A DNA stretch of 45,277 nt from an uncultured Eubacterium sp. (GTDB taxonomy: Bacteria; Bacillota; Clostridia; Peptostreptococcales; Anaerovoracaceae), in contig CALCFD010000054.1 of NCBI GenBank assembly GCA_937900695.1, positions 1 to 45,277 on the forward strand, given 5' to 3'. A program made the translations under genes and the position numbers. Numbering within the stretch: the stretch's first letter is position 1; every line of letters begins with the position of its first letter. Shown here in pieces: positions 26,100 to 35,211 of the stretch. Under the pieces are notes generated by a model, which did no database searches, was not told the origin of the DNA, and saw only the letters and a list, made by a program, of their open reading frames with translations.

Positions 26100-26143
26100 T
26101 TTTAACCACCTCATTTCAAAATACTTTTTAAAGCCAACTAAAC

Positions 26144-26167
26144 AAAAGACCCATCCGAAGATGAGCC
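26144..26167 (-). terminator. Terminator of the isochorismatase-type gene
   Basis: On the minus strand GGCTCATC and GATGGGTC form an eight-base stem with two G-U pairs around a TTCG tetraloop, followed by TTTTGTTT. It marks the right chromosomal border of the phage remnant. Confidence 0.85.
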
Positions 26168-26180
26168 ATCGTTCTAATAC

Positions 26181-26711
26181 TTACTTAATTTCAATTTGAC
26201 ACATCTTCATAGCCTCAAGAGCGTTATTATGACTCTCAGGTGTAACGCCAGCACAACAGCTGCTATCAACTGAAACTGTAACTTCAGGAAAAGCAGATTT
26301 AATCATCATAGCATTTGAAATTACACAAATATCAGTGCATAGTCCCACAAGCTCAATTTCATCTACATTATTTTCATTAAGCACCTTAGCAAGCTTATGC
26401 ACAAGCTCAAAAGATCCAAAGCAAGGCTTACAGATCACATCATCAGCCTTATTTTCAGCATAAGATTTAAGGCTTGCATCTAGCTGCCAGCCATCACTAT
26501 CTTTAACACAATGAACAACTGGAAGTTTTCTGCCTTCTTGAGTATTTAAATAGTCCTCCCCATGAGTATCCAAAGTAAAATAAAGCTTATCATCTGTATC
26601 TAAACGCTTAACCTTATTTTCAACAGATTTTACAATAAGCTGAGCCTCCTCGGTTCCTAAAGATCCATCGATAAAATCCTTTTGCATGTCTACTACAATT
26701 AAAATTTTCAT
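26181..26711 (-). CDS. Isochorismatase-family cysteine hydrolase (nicotinamidase-like)
   Basis: The 176-residue enzyme has the family triad: D8 in VVDMQKDF, K95 in ICKPCFGSF and C129 in GLCTDICV. D48 and H50 (FTLDTHGEDY) fit the metal site of nicotinamidases. Nicotinamidase (nicotinamide to nicotinate, NAD salvage) is the most likely activity, but the family also includes other amidases. GGAGGG lies seven bases before the ATG. It follows the nuclease gene by 20 bases and may share its transcript. Confidence 0.85.
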   Translation of the reverse strand: MKILIVVDMQKDFIDGSLGTEEAQLIVKSVENKVKRLDTDDKLYFTLDTHGEDYLNTQEGRKLPVVHCVKDSDGWQLDASLKSYAENKADDVICKPCFGSFELVHKLAKVLNENNVDEIELVGLCTDICVISNAMMIKSAFPEVTVSVDSSCCAGVTPESHNNALEAMKMCQIEIK

Positions 26712-26731
26712 TTACAAACCCTCCAAACTCC

Positions 26732-27676
26732 TTATGGATTACAATTTTTACAAGGTGAATAACCATTGTCAATTAAGTTCTGAGCTTTACCTTTATATAC
26801 CTTTTTATTTTTACCACTCATGTCCCTTACACTTGGGCAATTTTCCCTGTGATACTTCTTAGTATTAATATTGCAAATAAATTTGCCTTCGCTCTTTGAC
26901 TTGGCATTTTCTTTAGCTTCAGCTTTACCATCTAGATGGCTTTCGCCTGTTTCATAGTCGATGACCACACTTGGCTGGTTATTATAAGCATAAATGTTAA
27001 AGCACACACCCTTGCCATTGTCCTCAACTGACATAGCTTCCATCTGCACACCTGAAGCAACTAAGTTATCGCCTTCAAAAATAGGAGTAACTCTGTATAG
27101 CACGTGGTTTCCTGTTGATTTAACGTAATCGGCAATCTGGTCCTCAAAAGGAAGCATGCCTTCCACATTTAAAAATCTAGTACCAGTAATTAAGTTCTCC
27201 TCGTTAGCGTTTTCCCCTGTTAGCTGGTATCCTATTAGGTGGCATCTATTGTATAAATATCTATCAGGAATGACACTGTCGTATCGCACAGTGTGCCAGC
27301 CTGTCGGTTTAACCTGTCCTATAGCGCCTCTCTTTTCTTTAGGCATAATATCTTTACCTACATTTGCCTCTGCAACACCACATCTACCTAAGCTATCTAA
27401 CTGACTATACTTTTCATAACTCTTAGAAGTCAAATCACCCTTGCTAAAATCCGGTTTATTATCATTAACAACTGTATAAGCTTCTCCATTAAATTTAGGT
27501 ACATCGCTAGCTTCTAAGCTTTCACCTCTTTCAACTTCTACCCTTTCTTCTTGCTTTGGACTTGTAGCATTACTTGTCTTATCATCATTTGTGTTAACAG
27601 ACTTATCATTTGCACAACTAGTCATAACTAACATAAATGATAATATACACGCCAAAATTACTTTTCTAACCTTCAT
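26732..27676 (-). CDS. Secreted lipoprotein DNA/RNA non-specific endonuclease
   Basis: From the ATG at 27676 (GGAGG five bases upstream) the 314-residue protein has a lipoprotein signal (LSFMLVMTSC). It then has a disordered linker and an EndA/NUC-type nuclease core with GRCGVAEANVG, the catalytic region YNRCHLIGYQLTG and NEENLITGTRFLN. The NRxH form replaces the DRGH of Serratia nuclease, as in streptococcal EndA. The last 50 residues (KYHRENCPSVRDM ... YSPCKNCNP) are a small cysteine module of the Ada metal-binding type often found at nuclease ends. It probably degrades extracellular DNA for nutrition or competence. Confidence 0.92.
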   Translation of the reverse strand: MKVRKVILACILSFMLVMTSCANDKSVNTNDDKTSNATSPKQEERVEVERGESLEASDVPKFNGEAYTVVNDNKPDFSKGDLTSKSYEKYSQLDSLGRCGVAEANVGKDIMPKEKRGAIGQVKPTGWHTVRYDSVIPDRYLYNRCHLIGYQLTGENANEENLITGTRFLNVEGMLPFEDQIADYVKSTGNHVLYRVTPIFEGDNLVASGVQMEAMSVEDNGKGVCFNIYAYNNQPSVVIDYETGESHLDGKAEAKENAKSKSEGKFICNINTKKYHRENCPSVRDMSGKNKKVYKGKAQNLIDNGYSPCKNCNP

Positions 27677-27704
27677 TTTTTCCTCCACTCCTTAACATTT
27701 CAAA

Positions 27705-27731
27705 TATAGTTTAACATTATTTTAAACTATA
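27705..27731. promoter_or_regulatory. Perfect inverted repeat between nuclease and LysR genes
   Basis: TATAGTTTAA and TTAAACTATA are separated by seven bases (10-base perfect arms) about 30 bases before the nuclease start, in the divergent promoter region shared with lysR. Its place and symmetry suggest an operator; it has a T-N11-A-like spacing usable by a LysR-type regulator. Confidence 0.5.
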
Positions 27732-27792
27732 AAACAGGGAAAAAAACTCACTTAACTAGCAAATTGTACATAAACAAATTCAATTTTAACTA

Positions 27793-27801
27793 TGGTATAA
27801 T
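27793..27801 (+). promoter_or_regulatory. Extended -10 promoter for the lysR-dtd-reductase operon
   Basis: TGGTATAAT gives an extended -10 (TGn plus consensus TATAAT at 27796-27801) about 60 bases before the lysR start. No good -35 is visible, as is common for extended -10 promoters. Confidence 0.6.
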
Positions 27802-27863
27802 AGATTCTATTAATATATAATATATTTGTTAGAATTTTATGTATTTAATTTGAGAGGTGTACT

Positions 27864-28781
27864 ATGGATTTTAAACAGATTGAGGCTTTTGTAAACGTTG
27901 TAAAACACAAAAGCTTCTCAAAAGCAGCAGAAGCAACTTATCTGACGCAACCTACAATTAGTGTGCATATTAGAAGCCTTGAAAATGAACTTGGTGTTAC
28001 CCTTTTAGATAGACAAGGTAAGGGTATTACTCCAACACCTCAAGGCAAAACATTTTATAGATATGCCACTGAAATATTAGCAACAAGAGATCAAGCTAAA
28101 AATGCGTTTTCAGATACCAAAGAGCAATTAAATGGCATACTTGAAATACAAACTTCAAGTACTCCAGGGCAAGATTTTGTGCCTTGGATGTTAAAGGGAT
28201 TTAATGATTTGCACAACGAAGTTCATTTTACAGTTGAGCAATCTGATAGTAGCCAGGTAAGAGAAAATCTAATAAATGGTATTGGAGAAATTGGTTTTGT
28301 AGGTAGCATAGGAAGTGATGAACTTGTTTACGAACCTGTATTTGAAGATGAGCCACGTCTAATCGTATCAAACACTCGTCCAGCAGGTAAAATTGAAGGC
28401 GACACTATTTCTATTGCTGATTTTATCAATGAACCATTTCTATGGCGTGAACAAGGATCTGCATGGAGGGAAACAAGCCCGTCCAAAGAAGCTTTCGAGA
28501 GATTTTTAAAGAAAAACGGATATAAAGAAAACAGTATAAACATCGTAGCTCGTATAAACAGTATAGGTGTTATTCGTAAGGCAGTAGCTACAGGTCTTGG
28601 TGTTTCAGTAGTTTCAAGTTCTGCTATAGGTGAAAAGGACTACGCTATGGGTATAAGAAGCTATAAAATAAAAGAATATGATACCAATAGAACCTTTTAT
28701 ATGGCTTATCGAAAGAAAATATATCTTTCACCAATTGCTGAAGCCTTTAAAGAATATGTTTTACATAGAAGGGAGGATTAA
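27864..28781 (+). CDS. LysR-family transcriptional regulator
   Basis: The 305-residue protein begins with the LysR helix-turn-helix (MDFKQIEAFVNVVKHKSFSK, then QPTISVHIRSLENELGV) followed by a periplasmic-binding-like effector domain. The sequence recalls CysB/CysL-like members, which sense sulfur metabolites, but the effector is not predictable. GAGAGG precedes the ATG. It is divergent from the nuclease gene and runs into dtd with only two bases between, so it may regulate its own operon and the nuclease. Confidence 0.92.
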   Translation: MDFKQIEAFVNVVKHKSFSKAAEATYLTQPTISVHIRSLENELGVTLLDRQGKGITPTPQGKTFYRYATEILATRDQAKNAFSDTKEQLNGILEIQTSSTPGQDFVPWMLKGFNDLHNEVHFTVEQSDSSQVRENLINGIGEIGFVGSIGSDELVYEPVFEDEPRLIVSNTRPAGKIEGDTISIADFINEPFLWREQGSAWRETSPSKEAFERFLKKNGYKENSINIVARINSIGVIRKAVATGLGVSVVSSSAIGEKDYAMGIRSYKIKEYDTNRTFYMAYRKKIYLSPIAEAFKEYVLHRRED

Positions 28782-28783
28782 TC

Positions 28784-29224
28784 TTGAAATTTGTAATTCA
28801 AAGAGTTAAAGAAGCTACTGTTTCTGTTAACAGCAATATATGTGGTGCCATAAATCATGGTTATGTTGTATTAATAGGCATTGGTCACGAAGACACAAAA
28901 GAAGATGCTGATAAATATCTAAAAAAAATGTTAAATTTACGAATTTTTAGCGATGAAGACGATAAGATGAATTTATCGCTAAAAGATGTTAATGGTCAGC
29001 TATTATTAATTTCTCAATTTACACTTTATGGAAACTGTAAAAAAGGAAATCGTCCTAGCTTTGTAGAAGCAGGAAAGCCTGATATGGCAAATGAACTTTA
29101 TGAATATATTATAGACGAAGCAAAAAAACAAATAGATCATGTAGAAACTGGTATATTTGGTGCTGATATGCAAGTTTCACTGATAAATGATGGACCTGTA
29201 ACCATCATACTTGAAAATCTATAA
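28784..29224 (+). CDS. dtd: D-aminoacyl-tRNA deacylase
   Basis: The 146-residue enzyme has the family blocks MKFVIQRVKEATVSV, SQFTLYG, KGNRPSF and FGADMQVSLINDGPVTIILE, including the active-site threonine of SQFT and the cross-subunit Gly-Pro of NDGPVT. It removes D-amino acids wrongly attached to tRNA. The start codon is TTG, supported by GGGAGG seven bases upstream. It is sandwiched between lysR and the aldo-keto reductase gene in one operon. Confidence 0.95.
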   Translation: MKFVIQRVKEATVSVNSNICGAINHGYVVLIGIGHEDTKEDADKYLKKMLNLRIFSDEDDKMNLSLKDVNGQLLLISQFTLYGNCKKGNRPSFVEAGKPDMANELYEYIIDEAKKQIDHVETGIFGADMQVSLINDGPVTIILENL

Positions 29225-29233
29225 GGAGGATTT

Positions 29234-30361
29234 ATGGAAACTAAAAAGTTAGGATTTGGTCTTATGCGTATGCCGCTAATAGACCCTGATAAACCAAAAA
29301 CTGTAGATATCGATCATGTATGCCAAATGGTAGATACATTCCTCGAAAGAGGTTTTACATATTTTGATACAGCATATATGTATCATTCTTTTAAAAGTGA
29401 AAAAATTACTAAAGAAGTATTGGTGGATAGACATCCTCGTCATAGCTATACCCTTACTACAAAACTACCTATTATGTTTTTAAAATCTGAAGAGGACAAT
29501 CAACGAATTTTTGATGAGCAACTTGAAAAATGCGGCGTAGATTACTTTGACTATTATCTATTGCATAATTTAGGCGTTGATCATTACGATATGGCTAAAA
29601 GATTTAAAAGTTTTGAATTTGTATCAAAACTAAAAGCAGAGGGTAAAGTGAAACACATTGGTTTTTCATTCCATGATTCTGCTGAGCTTTTAAACGAAAT
29701 ATTAACTGAACATCCTGAAATGGAATTTGTGCAGCTTCAGATCAATTATATAGATTGGGAAAATGAAAGTATTCAATCACGTAAGTGTTATGAGATCGCA
29801 AGAAAACATAATAAGCCTGTAATAGTTATGGAGCCTATAAAAGGTGGCTCCCTCATAGATATCCCAAAAGAGGCTCAAGAAATCCTAAAAAATGATCAAC
29901 CTAATATGTCTATGGCATCTTGGGCAATTAGATTTGCTGCTAGTCATGAAGGAATTATGATGGTTTTAAGCGGTATGTCGTCTTTAGAACAACTTATTGA
30001 CAATACATCGTATATGAGCGATTTTAAGCCTATGACAAGTCATGAATTTAAATTGATTGACGATGTAGTTGAAATAATAAAAAAGAGTATTATCATTCCT
30101 TGTACAGGTTGTCAATACTGCGTAGATGGTTGCCCTAAAAACATACCAATACCAAAATATTTCACATTGTATAACGCTGACAAACAATCTTTAAATAAAG
30201 GGTTCTCAACTCAACAAATGTATTATGAAAATACAGCTGCAACGCACGGTAAAGCTTCTGATTGCATAGGTTGCAAACAGTGCGAAAAAAGTTGCCCTCA
30301 ACATCTACCAATCGTAGAACATCTAAAAACAATAGCAGCTCATTTCGAGGAAGATGAATAA
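29234..30361 (+). CDS. Aldo-keto reductase fused to a 2[4Fe-4S] ferredoxin domain
   Basis: Residues 1 to about 280 form an aldo-keto reductase barrel (GFGLMRMPL, FDTAYMYHS, YYLLHNLG, HIGFSFHDS). The C-terminal 90 residues carry two 4Fe-4S motifs, CTGCQYCVDGCP and CIGCKQCEKSCP. This fused type is common in anaerobes and probably passes electrons from ferredoxin or NAD(P)H to a carbonyl substrate, though none is characterised well enough to name. AGGAGG precedes the ATG by five bases. It is the last gene of the lysR-dtd operon. Confidence 0.92.
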   Translation: METKKLGFGLMRMPLIDPDKPKTVDIDHVCQMVDTFLERGFTYFDTAYMYHSFKSEKITKEVLVDRHPRHSYTLTTKLPIMFLKSEEDNQRIFDEQLEKCGVDYFDYYLLHNLGVDHYDMAKRFKSFEFVSKLKAEGKVKHIGFSFHDSAELLNEILTEHPEMEFVQLQINYIDWENESIQSRKCYEIARKHNKPVIVMEPIKGGSLIDIPKEAQEILKNDQPNMSMASWAIRFAASHEGIMMVLSGMSSLEQLIDNTSYMSDFKPMTSHEFKLIDDVVEIIKKSIIIPCTGCQYCVDGCPKNIPIPKYFTLYNADKQSLNKGFSTQQMYYENTAATHGKASDCIGCKQCEKSCPQHLPIVEHLKTIAAHFEEDE

Positions 30362-30385
30362 TAAATACATTTAAATATAAACTAA

Positions 30386-30423
30386 AATAAGGGTAAATCG
30401 TAATTATACGCTTTACCCTTATT
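30386..30423. terminator. Bidirectional terminator between convergent genes
   Basis: AATAAGGGTAAA and TTTACCCTTATT form a perfect 12-base stem around a 14-base loop with T-rich flanks on both strands. It ends the aldo-keto reductase operon on the plus strand and the FBPase gene on the minus strand. Confidence 0.85.
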
Positions 30424-30442
30424 AAATATCTACAAATAGTAT

Positions 30443-32395
30443 TTAATAAACTTCCTTAATAATACCCTTCCTAAAAGCTTCTATCAAATCTCTTAAACCT
30501 TCAATTTGCTCATTTAAACCAGCTGCTTGATCAGTATCCCTAACCATAATTCTTTTTTCTAACTCTTCAACAGCAAATACTCTTGGCGCATAAAATTCTT
30601 GAGTTCCATCTGGCTGTAACGGCATATATGGCTTATGCTCAGCAAGAGCCATTATCCATGAATTATAAATAAATGTATAACCTGCTATACCAGTCTTTTT
30701 TTGATATGCCTTAGATATACCACCATCTATTACAAAGAGCTTTCCTTCTCCCTTAATTGGGCTTTCACCATCCTTTATTTTTACAGGCACATGACCATTT
30801 AAAATATGACCTTTTTGTGGATCAACACCAAACTCTTTTAAAACTCGTTCACAAAACGCTTTATTGTCTCTCTGAGTATAATATCCTACAGTATATTCTT
30901 TATGAGTTTTCTTATCTTCAATAAACAATCTCTCAAATGTAGTCATCTGATCTTTACCAAATAATGGCGATTTTGCACCTAGCCATAAATACCACATAAT
31001 ATCCCCACCAGTGCCATCCTCAACATCATTTTGCGGACTAAAATATTCTTCTCTAACCCTACTATCTAAATAATCAAATAAAGCCTTGCCACTATATGAC
31101 TGTCCATCAAAAGTACATGTTGCAAAATTACCATTTTCATCTAAAGGAATACATCCATGGAACATCAACATATTATTCATAACCTTATACAACGCACCAT
31201 GAGAAAACATAAATTTAATATGGTCATGTAGTTTATCACTTCTTAAAACTGAAGCCTGAAGATTTTCAATAACTCTCTGTTCTTCACTTGTAAGCTTATA
31301 TGGATCTTTTGGATCAATTGTAGGTAAATTAGTATCTTTTAGTGGATAAGTTACGCCCTTAATATCAATAGTTCCATCTTCAAAATTTATCTTATCAAGA
31401 AGCAATCTATTTGATAGATTAAATTCAGGATTTGCTTTTATTCTCTGACCTTCAATTTTAAACTGTATTATAGCTATAGCCTTATGCATGCGAGCTGCAG
31501 TTTCCTTAGAGACCTGGTCAAATTGATTTTCTTCTAAGATTTTAGGCATAAATGCTGTGCATGGATCATCGCCATAAGTCCTATTAGCAAATGATGTCAA
31601 TGGTCTTAAGTTTATACCATAGCCAATTTCAAGCATATCAAAATTATTGTAGCTGATGTTCATTCTTAAGATATTAGCAGTACATGCCCAGCTTCCTGCA
31701 GCTGCACCCATCCAAACGATGTCATGATTACCCCACTGAAAATCAACATCATCATACTGCATCAAAAAATCCATAATATAGTCAGGATGTGCTCCTCTAT
31801 CAAATATATCCCCAATGATATGAAGTCTATCTACACATAAAATTGTTATAGATTCGGCTAACTGTTTAATATATATTTCCGCCATATCTGTTTCAATAAT
31901 ACTATCTATAATAGCATCATAGTATGTCCCTTTATTATCTTCATCGTCAGCATGCAATAGCTCATCCATACTATAATCCCAATATTTAGGAAGTCTTTTT
32001 CTAACTTTTGATCTAGTGTATTTTGTAGAAACTGATTTACAAACAATTATAAGCCTTAAAATGTTTTCCTTACACCATTTTTTAAAATCAACATTTGGAT
32101 CAAGCTTAATTCTTTTAATTTCTGCTTCTGCATTGTATATAAGAGCAGCAAGATGATATCTTTCTTTACCGCTAAGCTCCCCTGAAAATAACTCATTTAT
32201 CTTCATCTTTATAACACCTGAAGCACTTTGAATCATATGCTTAAATGCCTCGAATTCACCATGTAAATCACTCAAATAATATTCAGTACCTTTTGGTAAT
32301 GCTAATATAGCGTTTAAATTTATTATCTCAGCTGATGCCGCTCTTCTGTTTGGATATTTTTTCGATAACAACTGTAAAAATTTTAACTTATCCAT
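30443..32395 (-). CDS. fbp: Fructose-1,6-bisphosphatase class III
   Basis: The 650-residue enzyme has the calcineurin-like metal motifs YLSDLHGEFEAF, IIGDIFDRGAHPDYIM and WGNHDIVWMGAAAG near the front, plus LNGHVPVK and VIDGGISKAYQ late. This is the Firmicute class III FBPase, which makes fructose-6-phosphate in gluconeogenesis. The ribosome binding site is GAAAGGA. A minus-strand TATAAT (32444-32439) in the 115-base gap before it suggests its own promoter. Length is normal. Confidence 0.96.
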   Translation of the reverse strand: MDKLKFLQLLSKKYPNRRAASAEIINLNAILALPKGTEYYLSDLHGEFEAFKHMIQSASGVIKMKINELFSGELSGKERYHLAALIYNAEAEIKRIKLDPNVDFKKWCKENILRLIIVCKSVSTKYTRSKVRKRLPKYWDYSMDELLHADDEDNKGTYYDAIIDSIIETDMAEIYIKQLAESITILCVDRLHIIGDIFDRGAHPDYIMDFLMQYDDVDFQWGNHDIVWMGAAAGSWACTANILRMNISYNNFDMLEIGYGINLRPLTSFANRTYGDDPCTAFMPKILEENQFDQVSKETAARMHKAIAIIQFKIEGQRIKANPEFNLSNRLLLDKINFEDGTIDIKGVTYPLKDTNLPTIDPKDPYKLTSEEQRVIENLQASVLRSDKLHDHIKFMFSHGALYKVMNNMLMFHGCIPLDENGNFATCTFDGQSYSGKALFDYLDSRVREEYFSPQNDVEDGTGGDIMWYLWLGAKSPLFGKDQMTTFERLFIEDKKTHKEYTVGYYTQRDNKAFCERVLKEFGVDPQKGHILNGHVPVKIKDGESPIKGEGKLFVIDGGISKAYQKKTGIAGYTFIYNSWIMALAEHKPYMPLQPDGTQEFYAPRVFAVEELEKRIMVRDTDQAAGLNEQIEGLRDLIEAFRKGIIKEVY

Positions 32396-32466
32396 CCTGT
32401 CGTCCTTTCATCTATACTCAAAAATATCTTCTTTATAAATTATACTATACATGAACTTTTAAATGC

Positions 32467-32501
32467 AAAAAAAGGGGAGAACTAAAATAAAATTCTCCCT
32501 T
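32467..32501 (-). terminator. Terminator after murA
   Basis: On the minus strand AGGGAGAA and TTCTCCCC pair around an 11-base loop, followed by a seven-T run. It ends the tmk-to-murA gene run and insulates fbp. Confidence 0.85.
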
Positions 32502-32509
32502 ATTTCCCA

Positions 32510-33775
32510 TTATTCTTCAATTCTTGTGATTTTACCACCTAAAGCTGCAAACTTTTCAATAAACTTCTCATATCCTCTTTCAATATGGTAAATATCTGAA
32601 ACAACAGTTTCTCCTTCTGCAACAAATCCAGCAAGAACTAAAGCTGCTCCTGCTCTTAAATCTGTAGCTGAAACCTCTGCACCATGAAGCTTTTTATTAC
32701 CTTCAATAATAGCACACTTACCTTCCGTCTTAATACGAGCTCCCATGCTATTTAGCTCAAGAACATGCATATATCTATTTTCAAAAACAGTTTCAATAAC
32801 TATACTTTTACCCTGTACAGTAGTTAAAAACGCCATAAATGGAGACTGAATATCCGTTGGAAATCCAGGGTATGGCAATGTTTTAATATCAGTGCTAATA
32901 AGAGGTCTAACATCTCCTCTTACAACCATTCCTTCATCTGTCATATATATTTCTACGCCACATTCTTTAAGCTTTGCAATAATAGGCTTAACATGATCTG
33001 GAACTACATTTTTAATTAAAATACTACCTCTAGTAATAGCTGCTGCAATCATAAATGTACCAGCCTCTATTCTATCTGGGATTACGCCATGAGTAGCTCC
33101 ATGAAGACTTTCGACACCTTCTATTTTAATAGTATCAGTACCAGCGCCTTTAATGCGTCCTCCCATCTGATTGATAAAGTTAGCAAGATCTACGATTTCA
33201 GGTTCCTGTGCTGCATTTTCAATAATAGTTGTACCTTCAGCTAAAGCTGCTGCTGTCATGATATTTTCAGTTGCACCAACACTTGGAAAATCCAAATAGA
33301 TATTAGCTCCTACTAATTTATCAGCAACTGCTGTAACAATACCTTCATCTGAAATCTCAATTTCAGCCCCCATAGCTTTAAATCCCTTAAAGTGAAGTTC
33401 TACTGGTCTTTCACCAATAGCACATCCTCCAGGAAGATTAATAACTGCCTTACCAGTTCTAGCTAGAAGTGGACCCATGACTAAAATAGATGCTCTCATC
33501 ATCTTTACAAGCTCTTCTGGAGCATGACTTCTAATAATCTGATCAGCATTAATTGAAACATAATTGTTTTCTATATTTTTATCCACTTTTACCCCTAGTG
33601 AACCTAGCAAGCTACATAAAATAGTTACGTCCTTTAAATCAGGTACATCATCTATTTCACAGGTTTCCTTTGATAATAAAGTAGCAGCCAAAATAGGTAG
33701 AACAGAATTTTTTGCTCCACTTATCGTTACTTCTCCTCTCAAAGGACCGCTTTTTTCAACTAAAAACTTTGCCAT
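32510..33775 (-). CDS. murA: UDP-N-acetylglucosamine 1-carboxyvinyltransferase
   Basis: The 421-residue EPSP-synthase-fold enzyme begins MAKFLVEKSGPLRGEVTISG and has SGAKNSVLP, the GGCAIGERPVELH loop, PDRIEAGTF and GFPTDIQSP. The loop position that carries the catalytic cysteine in most MurA proteins reads PGGCAIG here, so it should be fosfomycin-sensitive. It catalyses the first committed step of peptidoglycan synthesis. The start at 33775 is chosen for its GGAGG; the longer frame to 33790 overlaps that site. It follows the AbrB-type gene directly. Confidence 0.95.
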   Translation of the reverse strand: MAKFLVEKSGPLRGEVTISGAKNSVLPILAATLLSKETCEIDDVPDLKDVTILCSLLGSLGVKVDKNIENNYVSINADQIIRSHAPEELVKMMRASILVMGPLLARTGKAVINLPGGCAIGERPVELHFKGFKAMGAEIEISDEGIVTAVADKLVGANIYLDFPSVGATENIMTAAALAEGTTIIENAAQEPEIVDLANFINQMGGRIKGAGTDTIKIEGVESLHGATHGVIPDRIEAGTFMIAAAITRGSILIKNVVPDHVKPIIAKLKECGVEIYMTDEGMVVRGDVRPLISTDIKTLPYPGFPTDIQSPFMAFLTTVQGKSIVIETVFENRYMHVLELNSMGARIKTEGKCAIIEGNKKLHGAEVSATDLRAGAALVLAGFVAEGETVVSDIYHIERGYEKFIEKFAALGGKITRIEE

Positions 33776-33790
33776 CTTTTCCTCCAACAC

Positions 33791-34033
33791 CTATAATTTC
33801 TTTATTTCTTCAAGACATTTCTTACAAACATTTTTTCCATTAAATGTTTCTACGTCTTTAGCATTGCCACAGAAAACACATGCAGGCTCATACTTTTTAA
33901 GTAAAATAAATTCACCGTCAACAAAGATTTCAACTGGATCCTTTATCTCAATATTAAGTGTTCTACGTAGTTCAATCGGTAAAACGATTCTGCCTAACTC
34001 ATCAACTTTTCTTACAATACCTGTAGCTTTCAT
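33791..34033 (-). CDS. AbrB-family transition-state regulator with C-terminal zinc ribbon
   Basis: From the ATG at 34033 (GGGAG upstream) the 80-residue protein has the AbrB swapped-hairpin DNA-binding domain (GIVRKVDELGRIVLPIELRR) and a four-cysteine tail (CVFCG and CKKC). The tail replaces the multimerisation domain of Bacillus AbrB and is usual in Clostridia. AbrB-type proteins repress post-exponential genes. It is 15 bases upstream of murA. Confidence 0.88.
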   Translation of the reverse strand: MKATGIVRKVDELGRIVLPIELRRTLNIEIKDPVEIFVDGEFILLKKYEPACVFCGNAKDVETFNGKNVCKKCLEEIKKL

Positions 34034-34066
34034 TTGCAATCTCCCTTCCCTATTATAACAAATAAT

Positions 34067-34396
34067 TTAAATGTCTTTTTTGCCATTAAAAATACCAACT
34101 ATTGAGCTTACTGCAGCTGCAATAGCACTTAACTGCTTTAACAATGTTTCATTTCCTTTAATAGCTTCAGATATGCCTTCAACTGAACCAGAAACATTAT
34201 CAATTATGTTATCTAAATCTTGGCTTCTCTTTTCAGCTATTTCTGTCATAACCTTTATATCGTCTAAAATTTCATTGCTCTTTTCAGCTGTTACAATCAA
34301 TTTTTTAAACAACTTTGTTAAATAAACTAGCATAACCACTGCAGCAATTACCAGTAACGCTATGCCAAGTTCTTTTAAGGATATAGTAAAAACCAT
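34067..34396 (-). CDS. DUF948-like membrane-anchored helical protein
   Basis: The 109-residue protein has an N-terminal membrane segment (residues 9-27) and a long amphipathic helical region (about 35-95) followed by a short hydrophobic patch and GKKDI. This resembles DUF948/YtxG-type general-stress proteins. GGAGG precedes the ATG. Function is unknown. Confidence 0.7.
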   Translation of the reverse strand: MVFTISLKELGIALLVIAAVVMLVYLTKLFKKLIVTAEKSNEILDDIKVMTEIAEKRSQDLDNIIDNVSGSVEGISEAIKGNETLLKQLSAIAAAVSSIVGIFNGKKDI

Positions 34397-34470
34397 TATT
34401 TACACCTCCAAATTCTTATATGAACATTATCTATTAAAAAATGGAAATATTCAACAATTTTTTACAAAGT

Positions 34471-35208
34471 CTAGAATTTTTCATATATTTTTAATATATC
34501 TTCAGTATATCCGCCATCTTCTTTATGGACATCCAAGTTTTTTAACAGCTTAAGCTCTTTTCCTCCATTTTTCACAAAATGTATTAAAACTATATTAGGT
34601 ACTTCGCCATTTTTAGGACACACTAATTGCATAGTCTTAGCCTCTAGCCTAAACTCTCTTGCATAAGCTAATAAATCTACCATTCTCGATGGTCTATGAA
34701 CCATAAAAAGCTCACCTCTATCCTTTAAAAGCCTTGAAGCTATTTGAAAAAAATCTTTTAAATCTGCTTCTATTTCATGGCGCGCTATCGTCTTTGCACT
34801 ATTTGTATTTTTAAGAGCTCCATGCTTAGGCATATATGGTGGATTTGAAACTACTAAGTTTGCCGTATCAAAATACTTTTCCGGAATGTCCTTTATATTA
34901 CAGTTAAGAATTTTTATTTTATCCTCAAGATTATTTATTGCAACATTTTCTTTAGCAAGGTTAGCTGATTGTTTTTGGATTTCAACTCCTACAATACTCC
35001 CCTCCTTTAACTTATGAGATAATATTAACGGTATAACACCAGTACCTGTACCAAGATCAAATACAATTTTAGATTTATTGCAAAGCTTAGCTGCAAAATC
35101 AGCTAATATAACAGCATCTACACCATAACAAAATTCTTTAGGTCTTTGCTTTAGCTTTAAATTTCCAAAGCCAATTTCATCTATACGCTCTATTGCTTTA
35201 TCACTCAT
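34471..35208 (-). CDS. tRNA1(Val) (adenine-37-N6)-methyltransferase-like protein
   Basis: The 245-residue protein starts with the YabB/TrmN6 signature (ERIDEIGFGNLKLKQRPKEF, FCYGVDAVILADF), has the SAM-binding VFDLGTGTGVIPL and the N6-adenine methylase motif NPPYMP. TrmN6 methylates A37 of tRNA-Val in E. coli; Firmicute YabB is assumed to be similar. AAAGGA precedes the ATG. It lies in the usual tmk-holB-ricT-yabB run, three bases after ricT. Confidence 0.88.
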   Translation of the reverse strand: MSDKAIERIDEIGFGNLKLKQRPKEFCYGVDAVILADFAAKLCNKSKIVFDLGTGTGVIPLILSHKLKEGSIVGVEIQKQSANLAKENVAINNLEDKIKILNCNIKDIPEKYFDTANLVVSNPPYMPKHGALKNTNSAKTIARHEIEADLKDFFQIASRLLKDRGELFMVHRPSRMVDLLAYAREFRLEAKTMQLVCPKNGEVPNIVLIHFVKNGGKELKLLKNLDVHKEDGGYTEDILKIYEKF

Positions 35209-35211
35209 ATA

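Larger units (their letters stand above)
16419..26140. mobile_element. Eroded prophage or phage-like element beside tRNA-Arg
   Basis: The segment between tRNA-Arg and the terminator of the isochorismatase gene holds only phage-type genes: holin, XRE fragment, giant polyvalent virion protein, head-protein tail and small unknown genes. No integrase, terminase, portal, capsid, tail or replication gene survives, and no copy of the tRNA 3' end was found near the far edge, so the borders are approximate. Several genes are broken or fused. All genes read on the minus strand, toward the tRNA. Confidence 0.75.

Noticed and set aside
26100..26180. Searched for a copy of the tRNA 3' end (TTCGAATCCCTAATGGCGC) as attR
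   Set aside because: No matching stretch was found by eye between the last phage gene and the isochorismatase terminator, so the element's right border is not called.
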